A DNA stretch of 64,000 nucleotides from NCBI RefSeq assembly GCF_014117325.1, contig NZ_CP059732.1, positions 8,073,501 to 8,137,500 of the forward strand. The letters are read 5' to 3'. The DNA comes from Spirosoma foliorum. Its GTDB lineage: Bacteria; Bacteroidota; Bacteroidia; Cytophagales; Spirosomataceae. The first letter of the stretch is position 1. Each line of letters starts with the position of its first letter. This document shows, one piece after another, positions 9,301 to 19,116 of this stretch. Made by a program: the position numbers and the translations under genes. Below the pieces are notes generated by a model. The model was not told where the DNA came from and did no database searches. It saw only the letters and a program-made list of their open reading frames with translations.

Positions 9301-12300
9301 AACAAACGCCCCGACTGGGATTTCGATAAAGTAGGGGTCGATTCGGTGGGTATTCATGGGAATCTGAGCTTTATGCGAATCGACGGCACTGCGGAATTTT
9401 TCGACAATGAGGCTCCCTATGGTACTGGTTTCAAGGGTGATCTGAACGTCAAATTACTAGGCGCAGGCTTTTCGCTGGGAGGCTATTTTGGGCGGGTCAA
9501 TGGGTTCCGATATTGGCAAGTAGGCGGCAAAGCCGATCTGCCTGCGCCCGTTCCCATTCCGGGTACGCCCCTAACGCTGGCCGCTTTCGGTGGTGGTGCT
9601 TTCCACAACATGATTAAGGAAACCCAGACCGACGCTAATGGAAAACCCAAAGTAGGGGCACCCGTTAAGTTCACGCCCAGCCAGAAACACGACGGGTTTG
9701 AAGTGGCCGTAGAAGTGACGGTGCAAACCAAAGACCTGCTCGATATGAACGGGGTAATGGCTGCAACCGTGAGTACCGATAACGGCTTCCATTTAAGCGA
9801 TTTACGATTAGACCTGGATGCGGCTCTGTTTGGCCCTGACCGCGACAAAGCGCTGGCAACAGGGGTTGGCTATATCGATGTCAATTTTGACAATGGTTAT
9901 TTCGATAGCAAGTTCGGGCTTAACCTCCACTATGAACCTGCCGGTGGCGTATTGAGTGTGACTGGGAACGGGGATCTAGGTTTACACGTCTCTTTTCCAC
10001 CGTCTCTGGGTAATCCTGATCAAAACCAGGATTTTAGCAAAGAGCAGCCTGGTGATTGGTACTTCTTCATTGGTCTACCCGATGCAACGCCCTGTGGCAA
10101 TGCCGATGACTGCTTCGCCAGTTCAGAACGGGTAAAGCTTTCTATCAAGGTGAAGAGTTTAGGGGCGCTTACGTTTGGGTCGTATTTTGTGATGTACCAC
10201 AACCTAAAACCAGATGGCGTGACGGTATTGCCGCCACCACCCTGGGGTATGTCGGCGGCTGATCTGACTGCGCTGGGCTACAAAGGCGGTCAGTTGGCCG
10301 GGACCGACGCGTTAGCTTTCGGGTCAGGTTTTGTTACCGACGACAAGTTTACATTTGGACCTTTTGAAGCCAAATTCCATGCCGCGTTTGGTTTTGATCT
10401 GGCTCTGCAAAAAGTAACGGCCCCCTGCGGTAATGGACAAATACCAGGCTTTAATGGCTGGTATGCCAATGGTCAGATGTACGCCGACCTGGCGCTGACA
10501 CTCGGTATCAACATCGACATCTGGATTTATTCGGGCTATCTGGAACTCCTCAAGGTACAGGCTGCGGCCCTGCTCGAAGGGGGTATGGTGAATCCGATCT
10601 GGATACATGGCAGCATTCTGTTACGTTATCGGGCTTTGGGTGGCCGCATCAAGGGCAGTACTACTTTCGAGATGTGGTATAACAAAGATGAGCAATGCAA
10701 ACCGGCTTTCGAACAACCCAATCCGTTTGCCGATCTGCCCATCATTGCGGGTATGACGCCCGAAAACAACAGCAAGAATGTATCGGTCATCGCCCCTTAT
10801 TATGCCGAATTCAGCTACCCTGTTCGGACCTTGATTCAAATCAATGATGTTGATCCTGAGTCAAGACAGCCTGTTTCGAGTTTCCGGACATTCCGGTTGG
10901 ATTTCACGAGTGGTACACCTGCCAATCCGTTTGTAACTACCCAGGTGCAGGCAAGTACCACAAACCCGGCTTGTGCGCTCGATAACAGCGGTCGGCTGCG
11001 TTTCGGTAATGATGCCGATGGAGGTGGCAACTTCAATGTAACGTTCTTCCGCGATGCTACACTGCCACCCAATGCTAAGTTTAACGTATCGCTGACTGTA
11101 ACCGTCAATTTATTGAACACGGGCACGAATAAATATGAGCCCTACCAGTATAAAAATCAACTGGTTTTCCAAACTAAATCGTACACGTTCACAACGGGCG
11201 AATGTGTTAGTTCGCTCAGCCAGGATGGAGCGGTACCGTCGGTTGCGTACTCCTATCCGTTCGAAGGACAGCGGTATTACACCATTGGCGACGGCGGAAT
11301 CTTCGGTTACGTTGAACTAGCCAGTAATTTTGGCTGCTGTCTCGACAAAATTGAGAGCGACAAATATTACAAGCTCAGTGTGCGTTATACCGCGCTGAAA
11401 GGGAATAAGTTCGACAAAAAGGACCCCAGCAGTGTCTGGACGAACAGCAGTGTCAAGTTCGACGGGAAGCTATTGCGTTTCGGTATCCCGCTTACATTCC
11501 TGCAAAAGAAAACCTTATACCGCATCGAAATCTTCCGAGAACCGACCGATGCGCTGGTGGCCGAACAGAAGAAAATCATTGCTCAGCAGAAGGGTAAAAT
11601 TCGCAAAGATCTGGAAGACAAGTATTTGGGTGGGCAGAAAGCCGAATTTGGCTTTGGTAGCGATGCCACAGCTTCATCTAAACCCGGATTGGGGCCAGGG
11701 ACTGGTGTATTGGGCAGTAAAGTATCGGCTGTGAATGGGTTGGCGCAGGGGTATAATTCGGCCTACATTGATCAGACTATACAGAGCGGGAACAGCAGTC
11801 AGGGAAATGCCATCGGCGCAAAAGTAACCGGACAGTCGGCCGGGTCGATGACGGATATCAAGCTGGGCAAGGGTAAGAGCGACGAGGAAGTCGATGTAAA
11901 AACCCAGTTGGAACAGCCCGTTTACACCTATTATTTCCAGACCAGCCAGTATAACACACTGGCCGAAAAACTGAAAGCTAGCCCATTCCTGACGGCTGAA
12001 CAGAAAACCGTTCGGACGGATAATATCGAAGCATATACCATTCCTGTTCAAAATCCCGAAGGCTTTGATAGCTACGAGTTGCTTTGGAAGAAGTTGCCTA
12101 ACGGTAGCGCGTTGCCCCCGTTAGTGCTTCAAAAAGTGCTGGATACAACGAATCCCTGGTTTGCCGATTTTGTGAAACCAATGGTTAACCTGATCAATGG
12201 TCTGTCGAGCTATCAGTTGAGTAATGGCAATATTTTGTTCAAAACGACGGCTAATACCACTGCTGCTACAGTCGATTATGAGCAACTGATGAGGCAGGTA

Positions 12301-12381
12301 GTCCTCTTCAACCAGGGCGGTTTCGATAACGCTCAGACACCCATTTCAAAAAATAGCCTGAAAGGCATTACGCAGAACTAA
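6340..12381 (+). CDS. Giant secreted protein (2013 aa) of the surface operon, function unknown
   Basis: The likely start is ATG 6340 (a TTG lies 6 bp upstream), inside the end of the preceding gene. The signal peptide has a basic start, the core ILVTFAIILAVFAV and an AFSQ cleavage region. An Ig/FN3-like region follows (about 30-310; note the fibronectin-like words VVFTWTPP and RYAWRVQAIDRSG), then a Cys-containing linker with NCNCK. A very long beta-rich body (about 390-1450) repeats strands such as FRYWQVGGKADLP. An Ig-like region begins near ITPENNSK-type sequence (GMTPENNSKNVSV), and the C-terminal 500 residues are mixed and Gln/Lys rich. There is no enzyme motif and no T9SS sorting domain at the end. 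A structural or scaffold role at the cell surface is inferred. The gene stops 1 nt into the next start (TAATG). Confidence 0.85.
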   Translation: MESRFKSDKPQRAQRILVTFAIILAVFAVKPAFSQTFPLQVQVSVMPPYSAYLQDYPGAGQQVRVFIINTSRTSYQVRLTGQLTGDNGIEIRTSPSYRPPRPVTIPPGQTLLTRNDLEGLFDLNQVEVMGINKNLLSRGLPLPDGTYQLCIRAYNESATNTAVTAFGQPLSSEFPLGCSAPIVVKSVEPPILISPLCDAEVTATNPQAVVFTWTPPAGVSPASVEYTLRIVELPQTNVDPNVFIDAVALPKSGVEVRNLRTSTFLYGPTQPPLQVGKRYAWRVQAIDRSGKLNFQNDGKSPVCSFTYGTGLPAVAQKPGFELVQKPTVILPIPGLDAQDTPPAGATAIADKIPAPSTPYEQKITNCNCKTPPSNTTGSVADNQTAVSKKQLTVAGFTVDLAGVQLDGEQKINGTGTVQLPYVGGGYIKLRVSLSKVQCNSGGQVIAGKIRGLLQQNASLLPGYDKPDFSALDLKPADVSSISKKLDAIKDQVKESVTNSKNSVGWEMPLGVYTAHVDVAVTNVVFEPAQAYFDAVTWFKVASAQFGGVPLSATKVCMSPDKPICGDMTLYLGLDMPLSKLLTLKGATTDVNNKSANNLDFKKITNVNLTNWDFKTFHIVADLKPPGLKEANGANKDKDVAFTLVYDSPKADLNDWTATVEFPDFYVDKLSRDFIFSMDGKPGIYDQSESPDEYTAKLPSDYPQTGQKPGPEWTGLFFPKLKVTTTVLKSLNQGKPSTVSVENLIYDNNGFTGAFMATPVISLGEGSLDGWYCSADTLKLNLLMSQFKNARLAGRVVMPIFKYNPDEKKMEKASIWPYTCTLSKDEKPNSGLKYQFQIVSPKEDVNVKLWAAKLSVLDGTNITVGNQGNKDGAFNASVTLNAKLSVDAKIVSPGMTIMGMKLQSSPPDGTSYFTSGSINSSFASPQKSLLAAADDEGFPVTIKGVSLDKTKGQTGKYDFKFTGDITLMEGNIHAAITPYVRFKIGFGSNKRPDWDFDKVGVDSVGIHGNLSFMRIDGTAEFFDNEAPYGTGFKGDLNVKLLGAGFSLGGYFGRVNGFRYWQVGGKADLPAPVPIPGTPLTLAAFGGGAFHNMIKETQTDANGKPKVGAPVKFTPSQKHDGFEVAVEVTVQTKDLLDMNGVMAATVSTDNGFHLSDLRLDLDAALFGPDRDKALATGVGYIDVNFDNGYFDSKFGLNLHYEPAGGVLSVTGNGDLGLHVSFPPSLGNPDQNQDFSKEQPGDWYFFIGLPDATPCGNADDCFASSERVKLSIKVKSLGALTFGSYFVMYHNLKPDGVTVLPPPPWGMSAADLTALGYKGGQLAGTDALAFGSGFVTDDKFTFGPFEAKFHAAFGFDLALQKVTAPCGNGQIPGFNGWYANGQMYADLALTLGINIDIWIYSGYLELLKVQAAALLEGGMVNPIWIHGSILLRYRALGGRIKGSTTFEMWYNKDEQCKPAFEQPNPFADLPIIAGMTPENNSKNVSVIAPYYAEFSYPVRTLIQINDVDPESRQPVSSFRTFRLDFTSGTPANPFVTTQVQASTTNPACALDNSGRLRFGNDADGGGNFNVTFFRDATLPPNAKFNVSLTVTVNLLNTGTNKYEPYQYKNQLVFQTKSYTFTTGECVSSLSQDGAVPSVAYSYPFEGQRYYTIGDGGIFGYVELASNFGCCLDKIESDKYYKLSVRYTALKGNKFDKKDPSSVWTNSSVKFDGKLLRFGIPLTFLQKKTLYRIEIFREPTDALVAEQKKIIAQQKGKIRKDLEDKYLGGQKAEFGFGSDATASSKPGLGPGTGVLGSKVSAVNGLAQGYNSAYIDQTIQSGNSSQGNAIGAKVTGQSAGSMTDIKLGKGKSDEEVDVKTQLEQPVYTYYFQTSQYNTLAEKLKASPFLTAEQKTVRTDNIEAYTIPVQNPEGFDSYELLWKKLPNGSALPPLVLQKVLDTTNPWFADFVKPMVNLINGLSSYQLSNGNILFKTTANTTAATVDYEQLMRQVVLFNQGGFDNAQTPISKNSLKGITQN
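6365..6426. repeat. Inverted repeat inside the coding region, encoding the signal peptide of the giant protein
   Basis: The segment starts aaccgcaaagagcgcaaaga and ends with cttcgcggtt, so its ends are inverted copies (aaccgc/gcggtt, with further partial pairing). Its wording resembles an intergenic 'ACCGCAAAGAGCGCAAAG...CTTTGCGGTT' repeat that I recall as common in Bacteroidota genomes. Here it is translated as the positively charged and hydrophobic parts of the export signal. Confidence 0.6.
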
Positions 12382-13559
12382 TGAAAACGAAAAATCAACT
12401 CCAGGCTTACGGAATTACCGGGCTACTTTCGCTGATTATCAGCCTGGTGTATCCATCGGCAGGATTGGCTCAGTACAGCCTAAAGATGAGTCAGCAGGAT
12501 ATGGCGAAGGTTGCCAATACCGCAATCACCGTGGACGATATGAGTCAAAAAACGGTGCCGATGACTTTAGGCGGACAGGCATTTGTGAGTACGCCCGGAA
12601 AATATGGCATGATGTTTTTGAATGCGCCCGTATATAAAGCCTATGTCGAACGACTGGAAGACAATATCGATGTAATGATCAGTACACTCAATGAAGCGTA
12701 TCCACAGCGTAAAGCGCTAATCGATAAACTTTTAGCCGTGGCAGGAGGCCTAACCTACGAGTATCATATGGCCGTTGGCACACAAACGGGGCAGCCTAAA
12801 AGCATGAGTCAGGCTGGTCGGGAAAAGTTTATGAAGAGTATTACCACATCGTTGAATCTGGATTTCTACACAGACGATTTTCTCTCGCTGAATGATGACT
12901 ATCGCAATTATTTCTTTCAGAATAGGTTGAGCAGCGCAGCAACGGCTTCGGGAGAAGTGTCTATTACGCAATACAATCCGAATATGACCTATATGGCTTC
13001 TCAGGGTAGCGACCCCAGCCGGGGAAAAGACCGGATTCGGGACACCGCCAAAGACTGTGTGGCTCTGGTGCTGAGTGAAGTCAAGAAAAATGAGAGTTTG
13101 GGGGCTGTCAGTCAGGCAGTGTCTAGTGCGATAGATGTGGTAGGTTCAGTTGTTTCAACGGGCTCAGTAGCGAACAGCGCACAAGTGAATACGCTTTTCA
13201 AAACATTTACGCGAATTAAAAGCGGCAGTTACTGGCAACTGACCAAACCGGGCTCGGTTATTGGCTTTTATCTCAAACTACTACCAGGCGCTACACTGGC
13301 TTCAGACGTAACGAATAAAGACGGCACCGGCGACCGCTACGTCGATGAATACGCGCTGAAAAATGGTATTCCGCCCTTTCCATCGCCTTACGCGCTGAAT
13401 CTGGCTAAATCGGTTAGTAATGACTTTTCGGGGGTAGGCGTAGTAACGGTTCCTGGCGGCACCAACGGCGTCATTGTTGTTCAACCCGGTTCGTCATCGG
13501 GTAATACGTCTAACGGTCAATCATCGGGCACGCCTGCTCCTCCAACTCCTATTCATTAA
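12381..13559 (+). CDS. Exported protein of unknown function, third gene of the surface operon
   Basis: This 392-residue protein begins with a Sec signal peptide (hydrophobic core GITGLLSLIISLVY, cleavage after GLAQ). The mature part is mostly helical and polar, with few cysteines. It ends in a low-complexity Gly/Ser/Asn/Pro tail (about 370-392) that looks like a flexible linker rather than a sorting domain. Its ATG overlaps the stop codon of the giant gene by one base, which points to translational coupling. No family is recognised. It probably works together with the giant protein on the cell surface or in the periplasm. Confidence 0.8.
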   Translation: MKTKNQLQAYGITGLLSLIISLVYPSAGLAQYSLKMSQQDMAKVANTAITVDDMSQKTVPMTLGGQAFVSTPGKYGMMFLNAPVYKAYVERLEDNIDVMISTLNEAYPQRKALIDKLLAVAGGLTYEYHMAVGTQTGQPKSMSQAGREKFMKSITTSLNLDFYTDDFLSLNDDYRNYFFQNRLSSAATASGEVSITQYNPNMTYMASQGSDPSRGKDRIRDTAKDCVALVLSEVKKNESLGAVSQAVSSAIDVVGSVVSTGSVANSAQVNTLFKTFTRIKSGSYWQLTKPGSVIGFYLKLLPGATLASDVTNKDGTGDRYVDEYALKNGIPPFPSPYALNLAKSVSNDFSGVGVVTVPGGTNGVIVVQPGSSSGNTSNGQSSGTPAPPTPIH

Positions 13560-13588
13560 CGGCTCGACTCTTTTTCAGAAACCTGATC

Positions 13589-15715
13589 ATGAAAGTATTC
13601 GTCACGCTTCTTGTTCTGTTCATGGGTATGTCGGGCTCGAGTCTGATGGCCCAACGTGCGCCAGGCCCAACTACGCCAGCGGCTACCCGTCCTCCTGCTC
13701 AAACGGCCACTTCCAGCAACGATACCCATTTCGAATTATCCATGATAGGTCGAGCCTTTGGCGACTCGGTTGTTGTTCGATGGGCTCCTCATAACATTAT
13801 TCTGTACCGCGAAATCAACCGCAGTGGCGGGTATATCTTAACGCGTAGGAGCCTGGGTGCCAATGGGCGATTACAGGTCGATTTTCAGAAAGATGTAAAA
13901 GTCTGGACACTCAACGAGTGGAAACAACGCGTTTCGCGCACTGATAGTCTGGCGGCTGCCTGCGCCCAATTGATTTACGGAAAAAGCAGTGTCCTTCAGT
14001 CGGCCAACGATCCCGTGACGCTCGATAAGCTAATGCAGCAGAAAAGTCGGGACGATTTTCAACTAATGTTTCTGCTGATGCTGGCCGATGAAAACGCGCG
14101 TCATGCAGAAGGTATGGGATTAGGATACATCGACCGGGCCGTCAAAAAAGGAGTACAGTATTTTTATTACCTAACACCCCGTTACGACGGAAAGCTGCTG
14201 TCGGTTGATGAACAAAAGGTGCTGGTTAGCAACGTGGGGCCTTATACCCGTCCGCCGATGCCAGTTGTTCGGGCAGAACAAAAAGACCACGCCATCAAAC
14301 TCGTTTGGGATCGGCAGGTTACTGACGAACTGTTTTCTGCCTATTACATTGAGCGTTCGCAGGATGGCGGACGAACATTTCGACGCATGAATCGGATGCC
14401 CTATACGCAAGCGCCGATTCAGTCGGAGCAGGCATTGTATAGCTACGTCGATTCGCTAAAACAGAATTACGTGAAATACCAGTACCGCGTGGTGGGCATT
14501 TCGCCTTTTGCCGAGCGAAGCATCCCCTCGCCCGTTATAACCGCACAAGGTGTCGACTTAACGCCACCCGTTGGCGCTCGAAACGTGCAGGCCAAACACC
14601 TGAGCGGTAGTAAAGTTCGCATTACCTGGGAGCAGCCTAGTATGTCCTCCGATTTTGCCGGGTACATTATTGCGCGGGGAAGCGACGAAAACAAACCACT
14701 GAGTCCGCTAACAAAGCAGGTACTGGGCAAAACGGTTCGTGAATACGTCGATGAAACGGCGAACCCCTACGAGAAAACATTTTACAAAGTAATTGCGATC
14801 GACACGGCGAAGAATTCGAACCCGTCGATGGCCGCTTACTGCACGTTCAAGGATGTAACGGGTCCGGCGAAACCCAAAAATTTACAGGGCTATATTGACA
14901 CAACAGGCTTTGTACGGATTGTCTGGGACCCAAACAAAGAGCCTGATATTCTGGGTTATGCGGTATTGATGGCGAATCAGGCCGACCATGTGTTCACCAA
15001 TCGTACCAGCAGCTATCTGCCAACCAGTGTTTTCGAAGATCGCACTACGCTGACCACGTTAACGAAGAAACTGTATTACCGCGTTGTCGCCTACGACAAA
15101 AATTACAACCCAAGTCCACCATCCGATATGCTGGAATTAGCTCGGCCCGATAAAGTGGCACCGACCAGTCCGGTTATTAGCGATTACGTGGCCAGCGACA
15201 CTGCTATTGCCTTACGATGGGTAGCCAGCATCAGCGAAGACGTTCGGGAGCAGGTTTTGTATCGCCGGGGGGCAAATACCGAGAACTGGCATGAGTTAGG
15301 CAAGTTAACGCCGAAACAAAATAGCTACGTAGATCAGCAGGTAAAACCAAATACCCAGTACAGCTATATGCTCGTAGCAATTGATTCGGCCGGGTTGCGA
15401 TCTGGCGAATCATTTCCGCTCAATACGAGCACGTTACAGATGGTGCCTCGTCCGGCTAAGCAGCTTAGCGTGCAGGTAAGTCCCGATGGTAAGACCGTTG
15501 TCTTGAACTGGAAGCACCCTGATCAATACGCTCGTTTTGTCATTTACCGGTCCAACGAGGCCAAGATTTTACGCTCGTATGATGCCGTTAACCGTGAGCT
15601 GACCTTTACGGATCGAGCCGTTCAGAAAGGACAATATGAGTACGCGGTTAAAGTAATTTATCAAGATGGGCGTGAGTCGGGACTTTCGAATCGGGTAAAA
15701 ATTGACGTCAACTAG
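13589..15715 (+). CDS. Exported fibronectin type III protein, fourth gene of the surface operon
   Basis: A 708-residue protein with a Sec signal peptide (core VFVTLLVLFMGMSGSSLMA). A Pro/Thr linker and a unique N-terminal region (about 45-215) follow. The rest is a row of about five fibronectin type III modules, recognisable by the repeated words ITWEQPS, RIVWDPNKE, ALRWVAS and VLNWKHP and by the tyrosine-corner pattern FYKVIAIDTA. The last module ends at the C-terminus (YAVKVIYQDGRESGLSN), without a sorting domain. The gene begins 30 bp after its neighbour and ends 2 bp before the next. FN3 arrays in bacteria usually mediate binding or act as spacers; the ligand is unknown. Confidence 0.88.
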   Translation: MKVFVTLLVLFMGMSGSSLMAQRAPGPTTPAATRPPAQTATSSNDTHFELSMIGRAFGDSVVVRWAPHNIILYREINRSGGYILTRRSLGANGRLQVDFQKDVKVWTLNEWKQRVSRTDSLAAACAQLIYGKSSVLQSANDPVTLDKLMQQKSRDDFQLMFLLMLADENARHAEGMGLGYIDRAVKKGVQYFYYLTPRYDGKLLSVDEQKVLVSNVGPYTRPPMPVVRAEQKDHAIKLVWDRQVTDELFSAYYIERSQDGGRTFRRMNRMPYTQAPIQSEQALYSYVDSLKQNYVKYQYRVVGISPFAERSIPSPVITAQGVDLTPPVGARNVQAKHLSGSKVRITWEQPSMSSDFAGYIIARGSDENKPLSPLTKQVLGKTVREYVDETANPYEKTFYKVIAIDTAKNSNPSMAAYCTFKDVTGPAKPKNLQGYIDTTGFVRIVWDPNKEPDILGYAVLMANQADHVFTNRTSSYLPTSVFEDRTTLTTLTKKLYYRVVAYDKNYNPSPPSDMLELARPDKVAPTSPVISDYVASDTAIALRWVASISEDVREQVLYRRGANTENWHELGKLTPKQNSYVDQQVKPNTQYSYMLVAIDSAGLRSGESFPLNTSTLQMVPRPAKQLSVQVSPDGKTVVLNWKHPDQYARFVIYRSNEAKILRSYDAVNRELTFTDRAVQKGQYEYAVKVIYQDGRESGLSNRVKIDVN

Positions 15716-15717
15716 CT

Positions 15718-18700
15718 ATGAAATCACGCATAGGTTTTCTTGTACTGAGCTTGATGCTGCTGGCGTCAACTCATCTGTTGGCGCAGTCCAATGCCCCAAC
15801 GAATCTGTCGGGGACGGCACCGGCATACAATCGGGTGGTGCTTACCTGGAAAGACAATTCGACGAACGAAACCAAGTTTGAGATCGAACGAAACAACTTC
15901 GCCAGCTATACCAAAATCGGTGAAGTTAGCGCCAATGTGACAACCTATACCGACAATACAACTGGCGGAGGAACTTACCGAGTTCGGGCCGTTTTTGCGA
16001 CGGGAGCGGCTTCGGGTTATTCCAACGAATTCACCATTACCACACCTCCCGAACCACCAGGAATGCCAACGGGCCTTACGGCAACCCTGCAAAACGGTAG
16101 TGTGGTGCTTAGCTGGAGCAATGGCTCAGGCGGTACGGCGTCAACTTATCGGGTCGAGCGGTCTGTACAAGGTGGGGCCTATAGCCTATATCAGACCGTT
16201 TCGTACAGCCGGGCGCCTACTTTGACAGACAATGGCGTACTTGGTGGCCAGCAATATTGTTACCGAGTTCAGGCAGTGAATACTGGAGGCTCATCGGGCT
16301 ATGCCGGACCTGCCTGCCAAACAATTCCACTCACGCCGACCAATATCAAAAATTTGACCGCAACCACGTTAAGCAGTAGTTCCATTAAGCTAAACTGGAC
16401 GCCTTACGGGAAAGAATCGGGCATTACGATTGAACGACGCAAAGGACAAACGGGCAATTTTGATAAGATCAAAGACTGGCTGGCCGATAGTGGCGAATTT
16501 ACCGATACGGGTCTGGAATCGAACACGGAATACTGCTACCGGATTGGTGAAAGTGGGCATGACTATTCGGCAATAGTTTGTAAAACGACCCTCCAAAGCA
16601 TCCCAGCGGCTCCCGGCCGAATGCAGGCTCAAGCGGTGGCTTATAACCGAATCGATCTGCAATGGGCTGACCTAAGTAATAATGAAACCCGATTTGAGGT
16701 TGAACGATCTACAAATGGCTCGGCGGGTACGTATACTAAACTTGCTGACGTAGGGGCTAACACGACTAAGTACAGCGATCAGAGTGTTCAGGCAAGTACG
16801 CAATACTGCTATCGGGTGCGCGCTGTGAACGATGCGGGTGCCAGCGGTTATACCGATCCGCCTGCCTGCGCTACGACGCCCGCACCTCCCGCAGGCGTTC
16901 CGCAAAATGTAGCGGCTGTAGCAACGTCAACTACCCAAATTAATGTGAGTTGGGACGCGGTAGCCGGAGCTAGTGGCTATCAACTGGAACGCAGCCCGAA
17001 TGGTAACGATGGCTGGCAACAGATTGGCCCTTCGCCTGCGACAGCCACTACATTTTCCGATAATGAACGGACGCCCAATACGCGCTATTACTATCGGGTT
17101 CGGGCGGTGAACAGTGCTGGTGTTCCGGGCGATTATTCTGGCGTTGCGAATGCCATTACGCCCGATGTGCCGCCTGCCGATCCAGCCCGGCTGACTATTA
17201 CCTCATTTACCTACAATCAGGTTAGCCTGCAATGGGCTGATCTGTCGAACAACGAAGCTGGATTTCAGATCGAACGCTCGACAGATGGGGCCAACTGGAG
17301 CAAAATTGCGGATGCGGGCGCAAACGCGACGGCCTATGCAGATCAATCTGTACAGCCACAGACGCATTATTATTACCGCATTCGGGCGGTCAATGCGGCT
17401 GGTTCGTCGAACCCGTCCAATGTCGTAGACATAACCACGCCTGCTGGTCCGCCCGTTGCCGCTCAGGATTTGAAAGCCACGGCCACGTCAACTACGCAAA
17501 TCAGTTTGACCTGGAGTGCTATCGCCAATGCGACCAGTATCGTCATTGAGCGGAGTCCAGACGGGTCAAGTAACTGGAATTCGCTCACAACGGTGGCCGG
17601 TACGGCAACGAGCTATACCGATAATGGCCTGACGCCGAATCAACACTATTATTACCGAATCCGGGCGACTAATGCGAGTGGAACAGGTAATAATAGTAAC
17701 GTCGCTGATGCAACCACTCCTGACGTACCGCCAACAGCGCCAACTAATCTGACGATTACGTCGGTGACCTACAGTCAAATCAGTTTGCAGTGGGCCGACA
17801 ACTCGACCAACGAAAGTGGGTTTGTACTGGAACGATCGCCTGATGGGGCTACGTTTACCAAGCTCATCGACCTGCCTGCCAACACGACTACGTATAACGA
17901 TCAGACGGTTGCCCCCCAAACCCATTACTATTACCAAGTACGGGCCGTTAACGCAGCCGGGCCATCGGGCAATTCCAATGTGGTTGATGCCACAACACCC
18001 GTTGGTCCACCTACAGCAGCCCAAGACCTGAAAGCCACAGCTATTTCAACGACCCAGATTAGCCTGGCTTGGACGGCTATCCCAAATGCAGCCACCATCG
18101 TTATTGAACGCAGCCCTGACGGCGTTAGCAATTGGACTTCTGTCTCGACGGTAGCGGGTACTGCAACCAGCTATACAGACAATGGCCTGACCAAGAATCA
18201 GCATTATTATTACCGCATTCGGGCAACTAACGTGAGCGGAACGGGGAATAATAGTAACGTCGCCGATGCGGCTACGCCCGATGTCCCGCCAGCCGCTCCC
18301 GCCCGACTGACCGCTACTGTCGTATCGACAAGCCAGATCAACCTGGTTTGGGCCGATCTGTCGAATAACGAGAGTGGTTTCGAGATCGAGCGGGGTACTA
18401 GCGCGACAGGCACCTTCACCAAGATTATGGATGTACCTGCCAATACGACTACGTATGAAGACAAGAACCTGACCGACGATACGCAGTACTGCTATCGGGT
18501 ACGAGCGAAAAATGCGGCTGGCCCTTCGGCTTATACCGATGCTGCCTGCGCCACAACACCTCTAGCCCCGCCAGCAACTCCGACTAATTTAGTCGCTCAG
18601 GTGTTTGATTACGATCAGATAAAACTGACATGGGCAGCCGTGAGCGCTAAAGCGGTTACTATTGTCATTGAGCGGGCTTCAAATCCTAACGGGCCCTTTT

Positions 18701-19116
18701 CTGAGCTTAAGCAAATCCCGGCTTCGCAGACGAGCTATGTGGACATGGGTTTACAGGAGTTTACAACCTATTATTACCGGATCAAAGCCGTAAATACAGC
18801 GGGTAGTTCAGATTATTCAAATGTCGCAACGGCGCGGGTTGAAGAAGTGATCATCGCTGTGGAAGATGAGCTGGAAACCCATACCACGCTTTTTGTGAGT
18901 CAACGTACACTACACGTCATTACAAACTGGTTTACAACGGCCCAGACGACGATTCAGCTTCATACAGCCAGTGGGGGAACTGTACTGACCGACAACCGAA
19001 AGGTACGTCCGGCTGATCGCTGGGACTACAATCTCGATACCCTGCCTACGGGTCTGTATATCATTAATATTGTTGCCGATGGGCGCAAACTTGCCAAACG
19101 TATTCTGCTGCCATGA
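15718..19116 (+). CDS. Large fibronectin type III surface protein with T9SS sorting domain
   Basis: The 1132-residue protein has a signal peptide (core IGFLVLSLMLLASTHLLA). I count eleven FN3 modules of about 85-95 residues, each with a strand like INVSWDAV or VSLQWADLSNN, a 'xIERS' word and a YYYRIRAVN tyrosine corner. Two consecutive two-module units (about residues 480-665 and 670-855) are near copies. The last 75 residues form a separate domain ending LPTGLYIINIVADGRKL then AKRILLP, the pattern of a type A C-terminal domain exported by T9SS. The protein is therefore probably secreted across the outer membrane and attached to the surface. It overlaps the next gene by 4 nt. Confidence 0.9.
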   Translation: MKSRIGFLVLSLMLLASTHLLAQSNAPTNLSGTAPAYNRVVLTWKDNSTNETKFEIERNNFASYTKIGEVSANVTTYTDNTTGGGTYRVRAVFATGAASGYSNEFTITTPPEPPGMPTGLTATLQNGSVVLSWSNGSGGTASTYRVERSVQGGAYSLYQTVSYSRAPTLTDNGVLGGQQYCYRVQAVNTGGSSGYAGPACQTIPLTPTNIKNLTATTLSSSSIKLNWTPYGKESGITIERRKGQTGNFDKIKDWLADSGEFTDTGLESNTEYCYRIGESGHDYSAIVCKTTLQSIPAAPGRMQAQAVAYNRIDLQWADLSNNETRFEVERSTNGSAGTYTKLADVGANTTKYSDQSVQASTQYCYRVRAVNDAGASGYTDPPACATTPAPPAGVPQNVAAVATSTTQINVSWDAVAGASGYQLERSPNGNDGWQQIGPSPATATTFSDNERTPNTRYYYRVRAVNSAGVPGDYSGVANAITPDVPPADPARLTITSFTYNQVSLQWADLSNNEAGFQIERSTDGANWSKIADAGANATAYADQSVQPQTHYYYRIRAVNAAGSSNPSNVVDITTPAGPPVAAQDLKATATSTTQISLTWSAIANATSIVIERSPDGSSNWNSLTTVAGTATSYTDNGLTPNQHYYYRIRATNASGTGNNSNVADATTPDVPPTAPTNLTITSVTYSQISLQWADNSTNESGFVLERSPDGATFTKLIDLPANTTTYNDQTVAPQTHYYYQVRAVNAAGPSGNSNVVDATTPVGPPTAAQDLKATAISTTQISLAWTAIPNAATIVIERSPDGVSNWTSVSTVAGTATSYTDNGLTKNQHYYYRIRATNVSGTGNNSNVADAATPDVPPAAPARLTATVVSTSQINLVWADLSNNESGFEIERGTSATGTFTKIMDVPANTTTYEDKNLTDDTQYCYRVRAKNAAGPSAYTDAACATTPLAPPATPTNLVAQVFDYDQIKLTWAAVSAKAVTIVIERASNPNGPFSELKQIPASQTSYVDMGLQEFTTYYYRIKAVNTAGSSDYSNVATARVEEVIIAVEDELETHTTLFVSQRTLHVITNWFTTAQTTIQLHTASGGTVLTDNRKVRPADRWDYNLDTLPTGLYIINIVADGRKLAKRILLP

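Noticed and set aside
13474..13794. 106-residue + strand frame between the third and fourth operon genes
   Set aside because: It lies across the end of one gene and the start of another in a different frame, without signal peptide or domain.
15718..19116. The repeated FN3 DNA as a possible CRISPR-like or satellite array
   Set aside because: The units are protein domains of about 270 bp that keep the reading frame and differ at synonymous sites; no short direct repeats with spacers exist.
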